Origin: Azolla caroliniana | Taxonomy: Eukaryota; Polypodiophyta | DNA length: 64,000 nucleotides | Direction: 5' to 3' | Assembly: GCA_043228905.1 (NCBI GenBank) | Contig: JBHGNT010000003.1 | Coordinates: 13,330,001 to 13,394,000 of the forward strand | Shown: piece by piece, positions 22,483-34,000 of the stretch | Numbering within the stretch: position 1 is the first letter of the stretch | How the letters are laid out: each line of letters opens with the position of its first letter | Translations under genes and position numbers: made by a program | Notes under the pieces: generated by a model | What the model saw: only the letters and a program-made list of their open reading frames with translations | Databases searched by the model: none | Told to the model about the DNA's origin: nothing

Positions 22483-25400
22483 ATGATTACGTTCCGGTGG
22501 GGAAAAGCGAAGGTACGGGTACCAACACAACCAAGGAAGGGCACCGGCAAGGATCTAACACCGTTATATGCGGAGTGTGTCAATATGCTGGAAGGATTAA
22601 CAGACGAAGAAGAAGAGCAGTACTTGTTGGAGAACCCGAAGATTGTACCCCTATTCGAAATTGACGTTGCGGAAGCGGTATCACCCTACTTACTGCAACC
22701 GGACGGAACCGAAGTTGAACCGGATAAAGAAGCAATTCGGGAGTTACGGCATGCGCAGGAGGCATTGGAAAGGGAAATGGCCGTATCCCAGCGCGTAAAA
22801 ACGTCCCAATTAGAAGAGGTAAATCTAGGAACGGCGGAGGAGGCAAAACCGGTGCACATCGCCAAAGAAATGAATGCAGAGAACAAAACGGCGATAATTA
22901 CACTCCTCAACGAGTTTCGCGACGTCTTTGCCTGGTCGTACGAGGATATGAGAGGCTTGGATCCTCAATTGTATCAGCACCAGATACATCTGAGCAAAGA
23001 CGCCAAGCCAGTAGCACAGCGTCGGTACCGGATGAACCCAAACTACGCCGCTAAAGTCGAGGAGATCGACAAATTATTGAGGGTCGGCTTCATCCGTCCC
23101 GTAAAGAAATCTACATGGTTGAGCCCGATCGTAGTCGTACCGAAAAAGAATGGCAAAATTAGAGTTTGTGTCGACTACCGGAAGCTGAATGCGGCAACAG
23201 TAACGGATGCATTTCCACTTCCGTTTACGGATGGAGTGTTGGATGCCGTCGCCGGCCATGAAGTCTACAGTTTCTTAGACGGATTCAGCGGGTATAATCA
23301 GATCTGGATGCACCCTGAGGATCAAGAGAAAACGGCTTTCGTCACCAAATGGGGAGTGTTTGTTGCGGTGGTGATGATGTTCGTGTTGAAAACGGCACCA
23401 GCAACATTCCAACGGATCATCATGGAGATCTTTGGCGAATACATACCGGCTTTTATGCAGGTGTTCCTTGACGACTTCGCCGTCTATAGCAGAGAAGAAG
23501 ATCATTTGCAGCATCTCAGACTATGTCTAGAGAAGTGTAGGGCGTACCGGCTAAGCCTGAACCCGGCGAAGTGTGTATTTGGAGTGTCCAGCGGAACGCT
23601 ACTAGGGCATATAGTGAGCAAGGAAGGCATTGTTGTAGATCCGGACAAAGTGAAAGCAATCCGGGAAGCACCGGCACCGGCAACGGCAACGGCAAAGGCA
23701 TTGAGCCGTTTCCTAGGACAAATCCGCTGGCATAGCTGTATGCTTTGATATTTGGCAAACTTGGCTACACCTCTGCATGCGGCAATACACCAAACACCGT
23801 TCCAATGGACCGACATCGAAGACAAGGCGTACCGGGCACTAAAGTTGTTATTGTCACAAGCACCGGTAGTGTAGCCTCCGGATTGGAGTAAAGAGTTTCA
23901 TGTGTTCGTGGACGCTTCCGATATCGCAATCGGCAGTGCGCTCATGCAGTTTACCAAGCCAAGGTGGTACCGGCCAGTGTACTATGCCAGCCGGAAGCTA
24001 TCCCAAGCGGAACGAAATTATTCTACCACGGAAAGGGAAGCTTTAGGAATGATCTACAGTGTAACAAAATTCAGGCATTATTTATTGGGAAGAAAGTTCT
24101 CCTTCCATGTAGATCATTCGGCACTCCTCTACCTAGTATCCAAAGCGTCACTTACCGGTAAGTTGGCCCGGTGGACTTTGTTGTTGCAAGAGTTCAAATT
24201 CGAGATATTCCACCGACCCAGCATACAGCATGCGGTAGCAGATTATCTAAGCCGGTTAGATTCCGGGGAGACAGGTGACGGAGTACCAGACGAGTTTCCG
24301 GATACAAAGCTTTTTCGAGTCACCACGGAAACGGCAACAGATGAAACGGTGGCACAAGAAGATAAGTGGCTAACTAATATGCACCAGTTTCTGAGTACCG
24401 GATTGCCTTCGGAGGGGATGAACCGGGACGAGAGAAAATGCCTGGCGGTACAGAGCCGACACTTCTGTTTATTACAGGACACGCTATACCACAAAGGTGC
24501 GGACGGTATCTGGCGAGGAGCGGTGCGCAGCGACGAGAAGGCGGTAGTACTACGGGAGGCACACTGCGGAGTCGTCGGAGGCTATTATGCCGGAGATGTG
24601 ACGACAAGGAAAGTATGGCAAAGTGGCCTATGGTGGCCGACCACATTGAAGGATGCAGTTCGGTATGCGAAGGAGTGTGATCTATGCCAACGAATGGGTC
24701 AGCCAACAGAACAAACTCGGATGCCACACCAGCCAGTCCTACCACTAGAACCATTCCAGAAATGGGGACTAGATTTCGTCGGGCCATTTAAACCATTGGC
24801 AATGAGAACCGGCAACCGGTACGTGATCGTCGCGACGGATTACTACACTAAGTGGGTGGAAGCGAAAGCCCTACGAGACAACATCGCGGCGTCAACGGCG
24901 AAATTCTTATACGAATGTATTTGGTGCCGGTACGGATGCCCCATAGAGCTGATAAGCAACCAAGGAGGGCACTTTCTTGGACAGGTGGTAGAAAGTTTGA
25001 CGACGTTCTATGCGGTAGTACATAAACAAAGCACATTGTACTATCCGCAAGCAAATGGGTTAGCTGAGTCGACGAACAAAACGCTCCAGAATATCCTCTA
25101 GAAGATCGTCAATGAAAATCGGACAGATTGGGACACAAAGCTACACCATGCGCTCTGGGCTTACCGGACAGCGTACAAAACAAGCATCCGGACAACACCG
25201 TTCCGGTTAGCATTCGGATTGGAGGCAGTCATGCCGGTCGAGTTCCAGGTACCAAGCTTACGGATTCAGATTCGGGAACGATTGAACGAAAAGGAATCGG
25301 AGGCAATTCAGTTAAAGGCTCTGTGCGAACTGGAAGAACACCGACTGGCGAGCATTATGCACCTGGAATTGGAACAACGGAGACGGAAAGCATTTGTAGA

Positions 25401-25833
25401 TCGGCATCGAAAGCGAAACGAAAAGATGTTCGGGACCGGCAAGCCGGTGCTCGTGTTCCAGACCCGAATGGGCAAAATTCCAAGTAAACTACAGTTTAGA
25501 TGGACCGGACCATATTGGATCACACGCGAGTTCAATGGGTCCTACCAGTTGGGGACACTTGCCGGAGAAGTGTTGGGCAAATGGGTCAACGGATTTAGAC
25601 TAAAACCATACAAAGGACCTACGCCTAAGAACCCATTTGAACGAAAGGCCGCCACCGAATCAGACGCCGGCAAACCAACCATAACGGCAACCGGTGAAGA
25701 CGACGGCTACCACCAAGCCAGTAAGGAGGAGTATGAGCCAGCAACCGAGGAGAGCAGAACGGCGGCAAACCGTCAAGAGGCCGGCAAGTTGCACGCTTCG
25801 GGTAAAGGTCCGACGGAACTAGAGAAAAACTAA
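22483..25833 (+). pseudogene. gypsy-2 pol: RT, RNase H and integrase
   Basis: A single register runs from about 22483 to the TAA at 25831, broken by stops near 23746 (TGA), 23872 (TAG) and 25099 (TAG). RT: SPIVVVPKKNGKIRVCVDYR, FLDGFSGYNQI, and the intact FLDDFAVYS active site. RNase H: FHVFVDASDIAIGSALMQ, TTEREALGMIY, HVDHSALLYLVS, HAVADYLSRLDSG. Integrase: ECDLCQRMGQ zinc end, GLDFVGPF (Asp 1), IELISNQGGHF (Asn replaces Asp 2), ANGLAESTNKTL (Glu). The C-terminal FRWTGPYWITREFNGSYQLG forms a GPY/F-like module. No chromodomain was seen. Confidence 0.9.
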
Positions 25834-26274
25834 CCACACAAGTAAGTTAAAAAAAATATAAATAAATAAATAAAATAAATAAAATAAAATAAAAATAAAA
25901 ATAAAGGAGCGAATCAAATAAATCATGGAAAGGAGTGGTGGAAACGGCCACGCACACGAAGAGTAAAGAGGCACGTCGAAAAGGTACGAGGAGCTATGAA
26001 TAGGACATCAAACCACCGCCACATGGCACGCAATGCTATTATAGTACACGACCTGCACATGCGGAGGCTCAAAAAAGGCGCCAAGATGCATAAAGAAAAA
26101 CCCCCACGCATCGAGACCTTCTCCTATCGTGAACCAAGGAGAACAGACACAGAGCTATGCGCGAAGATCAATCGTAGAGAGCTCACACACAGAGAACCCC
26201 CTCCCTCTGAACTTTCTCTCTCACACTCTCCCCACCACCAAACCTCGCCAACGCTCTCCGAGCTCGACGCAGAG
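25834..26274 (+). other. AT-rich spacer then CT-rich leader before the extra ORF
   Basis: A low-complexity A/T run (AAATAAATAAAAT type) covers about 25846-25906. A CT/CA-rich stretch at about 26160-26260 (CACACACAGAGAACCCCCTC, TTTCTCTCTCACACTCTCCC) resembles a plant 5' leader and ends at ATG 26275. No splice site or promoter could be proven. Confidence 0.5.
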
Positions 26275-29070
26275 ATGGACTGCCAAACGCTGTCTGAAGC
26301 CGCCAAGAAATGATTACGACAACACGGTCTGGAGGGTTTCTTAACGATCATGGAGGTGGCGCCACACAAGGAGGCTGAAAAGATTATAAAAGAAATCGAC
26401 ACAGAGGTGATCACGAAGGAAGCGATCTGTGCGTTAATAGGCCTTCTAGAGGGAGGTATCTACACGATCGACAATCCTACGTCCGAGCAACTCATCAAAT
26501 ATTTTGGTGAGTACTCACTAGCCAGCAAGGGCTATAGGACACAGGGCGGCGAAGATATGTTATTCCGTGAAATTGCCCGTGTGCTCCACGAGTTCGGCCA
26601 TGTGTACCCTCGACCCCCCGTCATGCCTCAGAACCGAGCAGGCTTGATCATCGCAACGTGCAAAGGGGTCAAGGTAGATTGGCCGGTGTTGATCGCCAAC
26701 GAGCTGTGTACGGCCATTGATATAGTAAGAGGAAAGGACGGCAAGGAAGGCCGGAAAATATGGCATGCGGTGACAAGATGGCTCACCCTATTGGCGCCAT
26801 CGGTCGAGCCCGTCCAAACCAAGAAGTGGGGAAGAGCAACGGACAGCACCCCGAAACCTGCTTCGAAACGGCAACAACTGTTGGCCTCCAAGGCCACTAA
26901 GGGGAAGACTGCCGAAGCAGAGAAGGCGGCAAAGGAGTGCGCCAGCCGGAAGCGGCCGACGGATGCAAGTGAGGAGACACCGGCACGGCCCTTGAAGAGC
27001 CCACTCCACCGACCGGTGCAACAGGAAACGGACACCCTGGCAGCAAGAATGAATGTCGGGACTCAGGCGGAAGAAATGGAGGAAGAACCCACGGAGCACC
27101 TCCAGCGGCGGCCGGTGAAGAGCACCGCTGAATCAGCCAAGAAGCGTTCGGAACCACAGAAGGATGGAACGCCCGCAACTCACGCTGAGCAACCCACGCC
27201 AAGGGAGGCACCGGAACCAGTTCGGATGGAACCAGTCACAGAAGTGCCGGCACAACAGGCAGCACCGGCAAGCCCCGTCACCCAAGAGCCGGAGATACAA
27301 AGGCCAACCGCCCCAGCCGGCCAAGAACAAGCAGACAAGGGGCGACTAGCCGAAACACACTCAGAGCCGGAATGGCAAAGTGGTCAGCTGGCAGAACCAG
27401 AAGCGCAGCTTGACGCAGAACGGCGGGACCAGCCACCGGCGAGTGAACCCATCAGCCAACTCTCCGTGCAAGTGCAACAACAGTGCACCGACAGCCAATG
27501 GTTCCGGTGGATAGGAGACCAAATTGCCGGAGTAGTCGGATGCATAGAGGCGGAGGAAAGAGCGCAAACGGAACGGTTGCTAGTCACAACCGATGAACTG
27601 GAGACGGCCCGGTCAAGGATCCAGTGCCTTGAACAAGACTTGGATCGGAACACTGGAGATATGGCCAAAATGGCCTTAACCGCAACGCAGATCCAAGCAC
27701 CGGTGACTCCGGTTGATGTACAGAAGAATAAGACCCCGGAGACACAAACTGTCCCGGACAAACATGCGGCGCAAGCCCAAGAGCTTGCGGAATTAGGAGA
27801 TGAGCTTGCCGCACAAGAAGCATTACGGAGCCGCGAACGTGACTTGAAGAAGGCGGCCAAAGAAGAATTAAGAAAGACTGCTGAGAACCTTCGCCGTGCA
27901 GAGGAAAACCTGCGTAAAGGACATCATGCTTACGACCGGCTGAAGGAGGAAAAAGGGAAAGTGCTACAGGAAAAAGACAAGTTGCGACGGATGGCAGAAA
28001 CGGAAATCGAGCGGCTGAAGGAAGAGCTCCGGCAACAGAAGAACCGGGAGGACCACGCACGTCGTCAGATCAACCAAAGGCTGAAGCAGAAGACCGATGA
28101 TTTCGATTATCTGCATCGGGACTACAAGCAGCTGGAGACGGAGCATCAGCAACAACAGGAACGGATGGCCGAGCTCCGGCAAGAGGTTGATAGGGCCACA
28201 ACGGCACTCGCCGAAGAATGAGCGGAAAGTTCCAGGCTATTGGAGGAAGCGGCGAATGATTGGATGGAGCTCCACAAACAGAACCATGAAGACAAGGAAA
28301 GAGCGTCAATGGTACTACAGAGGTTGCAAACAACCTATCAAACTCAATTGTCGCATTATAGGGAGCAGGAAGCGGACACGGTTCGGATCATCAAGCAATT
28401 GAAGGAGGAGCGACAAGCCGCAGAAAATAAATCATAGATGGGAGCCGAACGGATCCAATGCATCCTCCGGTCATGGCTCACTAAGACCAAAAGCTTGATT
28501 GATGACAGCTCTGTGCGTTGGTGGGAAAAATGGGCGCAGAATACGGCGGAACTCCAATTGCTTAGGGCGGACGTTGAAAACCGGCGAAAGGAGGGCGACG
28601 ACTGTTATATGCTGACCTCAGAGGACTTCACCACCATCAGGGATGAGCTCGCAGAAGATTTCATAGCCCTGGCGGATGAACAATTGGTGTAGGTCTGGCA
28701 GCTCGTAGCTCAACTGGACGATGATCGGCTGGAGGCTGAAATCCAGTTCGAAAGCTATGAGCAATCCCGGCTCCGGGAAGAAAAAGCGCGAAAGGCGGCA
28801 ACGGTCAACCTTAGTGATGAGGAACCGTCGCCGGTGCAAAGACCGGAGGGGGAACAGGCCGGGGTCAGTCAGCCACAGACAACTCCAACGGAGGAACCAA
28901 CGACGGAAACATCGGTGCTAGAGCGACAAACGGAGCCACAGCCACAAATGGAGCAGTAGCCACAGCCACAAACGAAACAACAACAGCAGCCACAGCAACA
29001 ACAACAGATTCCCGACGAGCCATTGGAAATTTTGGAGCAAAGCATTCTGGACATTTTAGACGAAGCGTAA
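26275..29070 (+). pseudogene. extra coiled-coil ORF of gypsy-2, downstream of pol, function unknown
   Basis: One reading register spans ATG 26275 to TAA 29068, about 930 codons, interrupted by stops at 26311 (TGA), 28219 (TGA), 28435, 28690 and 28957 (TAG). The longest open part, 26350-28221, is 623 codons. The N-terminal about 170 residues look globular (ICALIGLLEGGIYTIDNP, FREIARVLHEFGHVYPRP, LIANELCTAIDIVRGKDGK, IWHAVTRWLTLLAP). A long proline/glutamate/alanine-rich spacer follows, then extended heptad-type coiled coil (AAKEELRKTAENLRRAEENL, RQQKNREDHARRQINQRLK), and near the end a PQPQ/QQQQ run and an acidic ILEQSILDILDEA terminus. No transmembrane segment, CCHC motif or catalytic motif was seen. 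I do not recognise the family; a structural or gag-like accessory protein is one guess. Confidence 0.75.
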
Positions 29071-29124
29071 AAGGGCCGGATAGTGGGTTCGACGTACAAG
29101 GTACTGTCCCACGAGCGTGCCATG

Positions 29125-29583
29125 TGTTACCGGCCAGCAAGAAGGCTTGAGGTCCAAACCAGAGTGTGAAAGGAATAGTTATTCGGGAACTGTTGTAATT
29201 AGTAGTCTTAATATATACATATTATTATATAAGAAGATGTGGACGGACGGACCGGAATCGGTATGCCGATCCGGATCCGGAACGATTCCGTAAAGGTGCC
29301 AGTTGGCACCGTTTTGTATTTCGCACCGGAGACCTATATAAAGGCCCGGTTACAATGTAATCAGGAGCAGATAATTAATAAAGCTTATTGTCTTAATCTT
29401 CCAGTGTTGATTACCGTTCTGTATTCATTGTTATATCTTACGTGTGTTAATTACGTATGGCTAAGTAATCGATTAAGGTCTAAGTAAGCGTTGTGTCGTA
29501 AGTCATTCTGCCGTACCACCCTTTGGTGACGTGTCTTAAGTGGACACCCTGTGTTAGGCTGTTGTCTGGCCCTAGCAATAACA
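29125..29583 (+). repeat. gypsy-2 3' LTR
   Basis: Starts TGTTACCGGCCAGCAAG and ends ..CTAGCAATAACA. It is collinear with 19531-19992 with about 17 substitutions and a 3-bp deletion. No classical polypurine tract touches its left edge; the nearest purine-rich stretch is AAAAGGGCCGGATAGTGGG at about 29069-29088. Confidence 0.92.
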
Positions 29584-29588
29584 AGGTG

Positions 29589-30526
29589 AGTCGTAATCTC
29601 TCGAGCCTCTGTAACACCTTCTCGCAGTCGTCGATGTGGTCCGCCACAAACCTTCGGCACCCATCTAGCCCAATCGATTCATCCTTATCCTCCACCGGAC
29701 ACCCTTTGATTGGGATGTCATCCAAGAATTACATGGTGATGTCCGGGATGCAATCCCTTAGCACCTTATTCATTGCGTTCACCATGTGCGCCACTGAGTT
29801 GGTCCCTCCTTGCGGCAGGGTACACATCCGTACTAGGACGAGAGGGGTTTGCATTGTCGTGATATCCCTACTTTGTACGGCTAGCTGGAGTTGGTCATAC
29901 CCCCAATACAGATCGCCAACCGATTAGATTGACCTTCCAGTGAAGGCCTCCGCAAACTCGTCAATGGTCGGCCCAATTCCTGCATTTCGAATGGTCACTT
30001 TATTGACCAGCTGCAAGTCCTAAATGAAGCGTAGCGTGCCATTCTTCTTCAGCACAGTAAACCATCGATTTGAATACGGGACACTCGACGGCTCGAGGAT
30101 GCCCATCTCCACCTTCTACTTCAGTATCTCCATCAACTTCAGGACCTGTGCCCTATGCCGTCCGGATTCCGCAAACTCGGGTCCGATGCGACCCCCTTCA
30201 TCCGCTCCTCGATGCCCTCTGGCAAGGGAGCCGCGCGAGGAGCTGCGAGGAGCTGCAATTGGCCTCACCTTCCGGTCCACACTCTTGTACTTCATATCTA
30301 CATAGGTCGTCCGATCCGACTCGACCTTCTCCCCGATGTCGGCAATGACTTCGTACATTCCCACAGAACTAACTGGAATCACCCGGTCTTCACTGAGGCC
30401 TTCTTCGACCACCTTCCCTATATCTCCTAGGGTGTCGTCGAAGGAGACCACCTCCACGGCGCCGCCAATCTCTTCGTCAGGGCGGAGGGCTCCACACGCT
30501 CTGAGACGCCCCTCTACCTTCCTCCT
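29589..30526 (-). pseudogene. gypsy-1 RT (fingers, palm) and upstream linker
   Basis: Continuation of gypsy-1 between the two nested insertions. The linker 30116-30457 includes VESDRTTYVDMKYKSVDRKV, a conserved pre-RT segment in this family. RT follows: SNRWFTVLKKNGTLRFIQDL, VTIRNAGIGPTIDEFAEAF, QSRDITTMQTPLVLVRMCTL, PQGGTNSVAHMVNAMNKVL, and the active site FLDDIPIKG just after an in-frame stop (about 29731). ADHIDDCEKVLQRLERLRL ends at the gypsy-2 junction. The IKG after FLDD and the PQG.TN block differ from the FLDDILIYS-type motif of common plant gypsy elements. Confidence 0.82.
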
Positions 30527-30807
30527 TGTTGGGGACGAGGTCGTCTATGCGGAAGATCAAGAAGCATTCGATTGGTGTTTGAATACCTGCGTATGACAGT
30601 TTCTAGGTCGTTGCACAGAGAGAGAGAGAGAGAGAGACACAAAAGACTTCTTATTCCACAAAGCAATAATACAACACCCAACCTTACAAAAAGGTTACAA
30701 GGTCACTATATATAGCGACCGACTTAGGGCAACTACCCTTTATGCTAATTACACAAATGGCCTAAAGGGATAGTGTGAATACGTCCATTATACACTTGTA
30801 TTCGACA
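30527..30807 (-). repeat. 3' LTR of young copia
   Basis: On the minus strand it starts TGTCGAATACAAGTGTATAA and ends ..CTCGTCCCCAACA. It matches 35690-35970 base for base apart from one G/C difference at the end of the GA run. The TATA region GGTCACTATATATAGCGACC (plus strand) is at 30701-30720. Confidence 0.95.
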
Positions 30808-31000
30808 CTCCCCCGTAATGGGCGTATACATGGGTTATCTAAGATTACAGGTATAGACTTAGGTTCTCGGACATATCAGCTTTGTTCGAGTCGGCAGGGT
30901 CCGAAGGCAGAAGACCGAACTGGTCGGGTCGGAACAGTTGAAGCCGATCATTAAGGAACTGATGTCGGTTGTCGGGAACCATCCTGCTCTGTGTCCGGCT

Positions 31001-34000
31001 CTAACCGGACTGGTTTGTCGTTACGCCCATCTGATGCCGAAGAGACCGAAAGCGGTCTGCCGAAAGACACTTGGTCATTCCATCTGCGACATTGTCGGTT
31101 GTGGATATTTTCTCTAGACCGATTTTCCCTGAAATGACGCAGTCCCGAACGAAGTGATATCGAACGTCGATATGTTTGGAGGCGTTGTGGTGAACCGGAT
31201 TTTTCGACAAGGCAACAGCACCTTGACTGTCGCTGTAGACAACTGGAGCCGAGTCATGGTCGACTTGTCGAAACGTGTGCGCCAGCCGACCGAGCCACAA
31301 AGCTTCTTTTGCTGCGTCGGACGCAGCTACATATTCTGCTTCGGTCGTTGAGGTCGTTGTGCACTCCTGAAGTTTCGACTTCCACGAGATTGCTCCATTG
31401 CCGAATTTGAAGCAGTATCCGGTTGTTGATTTCCGACTGTCTATACAGCCGGCGAAGTCCGAGTCGGTGTAACCGACTACGCCTGAGGTTCGGTTCGGAC
31501 CGAAAAGAATGCCATGGTCTTTTGTGCCAGCCAGATATCTGAACACATGCTTGACTGCGTTCCAATGCGATCGGCCAGGATTGTGCATAAATCTGCTAAC
31601 GACTCCTACGGCATGAGAAATATCAGGCCGTGTCGCGACCATCAGGTACATAAGGGAGCCGACTGCCGATGCATACGGTACCGACTTCATATCTGCCCCC
31701 TCCGGGCCGGATGTCGGGTAGTCTCGCTGAGAGAGCCGAAGATTCATTGGGAGCGGGGTTGAAGCAGATTTGGCTGATTGCATGTTGAAGCGTTCCAAGA
31801 CACGTCCGATATAGTCGGTCTGAGACAAAAAAAGATGTCGTTTGTCGCGATGCCGACTAATCTTCATGCCGAGTATGTGTCGTGCCGGACCGAGGTCCTT
31901 CATGGCAAACTTCAACCGCAGTTGCCGAATGAGATCGGCAAGTTCGCCCGCGTGGCGTCCAGAAATTAGCATGTCGTCCATGTAAATGATGAGGAAGATG
32001 GGTGATCCATCTTGAGCTGTGTTGGTGAAGAGACAATGGTCCTCATCGCTTTTGGAGAAGCCGATCGATTGGATGAAGTCGTCGAACTTCTTGTACCATT
32101 GTCGCGGTGCCTGTTTGAGGCCGTATAGACTCTTCCTGAGTCGGCAGACTAGATGTTCTTGGCCAGTTGCCACAAAGCCTTTTGGCTGCTCCATATAAAT
32201 TTCCTCGTCAAGATCACCATGGAGGAAGGCTGTTTTGACATCTAGCTGAATCAGCTCCAAGTTGTCGGCTGCCACTACGCCGAGTAGAAAACGAAGGGTT
32301 GTCATTTTCACCACTGGTGAAAAAATCTCGTCGAAGTCGACGCCATATTCTTGTCGGAAGCCCTTCGCAACTAATCTGGCCTTGTACTTTGGGGTGGTCG
32401 AATCAGACGTCTCTTTTAGTCGATAAACCCACTTGCAAGGAAGAGCACGTCGGTTCCTAGGTAATTCGACCAGATCCCAAGTCTTGTTTGCCCGAATGGA
32501 GTGCATTTCCGACTCCATCGCCAGATGCCAGGTGGCTGAATCGACAGATGTCGATGCTTCTTCGTAAGACGTCGGTTCGCCGGCGTCGGTGAAGAAAATT
32601 CCAGGAGAGTACCTCTCCGGAGGTTGCGACAGTCTCTCAGATCGTCGAGGTATGATCGGACTGGTCGCATCGGGTATCGTGGTCGGATGGTCCGAAAGCG
32701 GATTGTTCTGTTGTGCCGAGTCGGAGTTGTCCGAGTCGGTAGTGTAAGGTTCAGCTACCCGTGAAGCTGACCGTGTGTTGAGAGCGGGGCCTTCTTGAAG
32801 GGTCGGCACATCGGAAAATGTTACCCTTCGGACTTCGATCGGTTTTTCGACTGATGGATTCATAGCCGACTCGTTGAACACAACGTCCGAACTTCGAACG
32901 ATTTGTCTGCGTTCGGGGTCCCAGAGTCGGTATCCCATTTCGCCGTCTGATCCATATCCAAGGAAAATGCATTTCCTGGACCGAGGTGCAAGTTTTCGGC
33001 GATCATCTTTCGGAATAAGGGCGTACGCCTCGCATCCGAAGATCCTCAGCTTGTCGTAATTCGGCTTACTGCCGATCCATAGTTCCTGAGGAATTTGAAG
33101 TCCTAGAGGTCTACTTGGCGACATATTGATTATGTGTACTGCCGTGAGTAGAGCCTCTGCCCAGAAGCCATCCGACAGTCCGGAGTGTTGGAGCATGGAA
33201 ACTATCCTTTCTTGGATTGTCCGATTCATTCGTTCTGCAATCCCGTTTTGCTCCGGACTGTGTGGTGCCGTAAATTCACGTCGGATGCCGCGTTGTCGGC
33301 AGAATTTGACGAATTCATCGGATTTGAACTCTCCCCCATTGTCGGTCCGAAAGCATTTCAGTTTTCGGTCGGTTTGATTTTCTACCATAGCGAGCCAATC
33401 GGAGAAGATCGAGAAGACACGATCTTTGGTGCGAATTGGATACGCCCACACCTTTCGAGTCGAATCGTCAATAAAAGTGACGAAGTAAGAGGCACCGCCG
33501 AGAGACTGATGCGGCATTGGGCCACAGACGTCCGAGTGGACCAAGTCGAGAGGTCTCGTTTCTCTTGGTGCTGATGTCGGGTGTGATGCGGCTGCTTGTT
33601 TGCCATACTGGCAATGCTCGCAGAATTGATGGTCGGAGAAGGAGAGTTTAGGGATGTATCCGGCTCTAGATAGATGCGTAATGCCGGCCTTGCTGAGGTG
33701 TCCTAATCTTCTGTGCCATAGTGATGACACAGGAATATCCACCAAAAACAGGTTACCCTCTCTGAGCGTAACATGTAACGGATACAGTGAGTGTATCTTG
33801 GGTCCTCTAGCAAGCAGGAGGTTCCCCCTGTGGAGTGTCCACCCTCCCGAAGAAAAACCGGCACGAATGCCGTCTTCATCTAGTTGTCCGACTGAGATCA
33901 ATGGCCTTGAGAGCTCGGGTACATGTCGGACATTGTGGAGTACAAGTGTAGAGCCACCTGCAAGGTTGAGCTCTACTGTGCCGATTCCGATGATGTCACA

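Larger units (their letters stand above)
19531..29583 (+). mobile_element. gypsy-2: complete Ty3/gypsy element with an extra ORF downstream of pol
   Basis: LTRs at 19531-19992 and 29125-29583 are flanked by a perfect 5-bp duplication AGGTG (19526-19530 and 29584-29588). It sits in the RT of gypsy-1, whose coding sequence rejoins cleanly when gypsy-2 is removed. By eye the LTRs differ at about 17 positions plus one 3-bp indel, mostly transitions, so the insertion is moderately old. Internal order: gag, protease, RT, RNase H, integrase, then a separate 2.8-kb coiled-coil ORF in the same orientation. The frames carry a limited number of stops and two or three frameshifts. Confidence 0.95.

Noticed and set aside
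26350-28221. Extra ORF of gypsy-2 as an envelope gene
   Set aside because: No signal peptide or transmembrane helix is visible; coiled coil and a Gln-rich tail do not make an envelope.
26560-28333. Antisense frames of 60-158 codons over the gypsy-2 extra ORF
   Set aside because: Complement of a biased coding frame; no domain in any of them.
19531-29583. Endogenous pararetrovirus
   Set aside because: LTRs, TSD, an integrase and no movement or coat protein domain identify a Ty3/gypsy retrotransposon.
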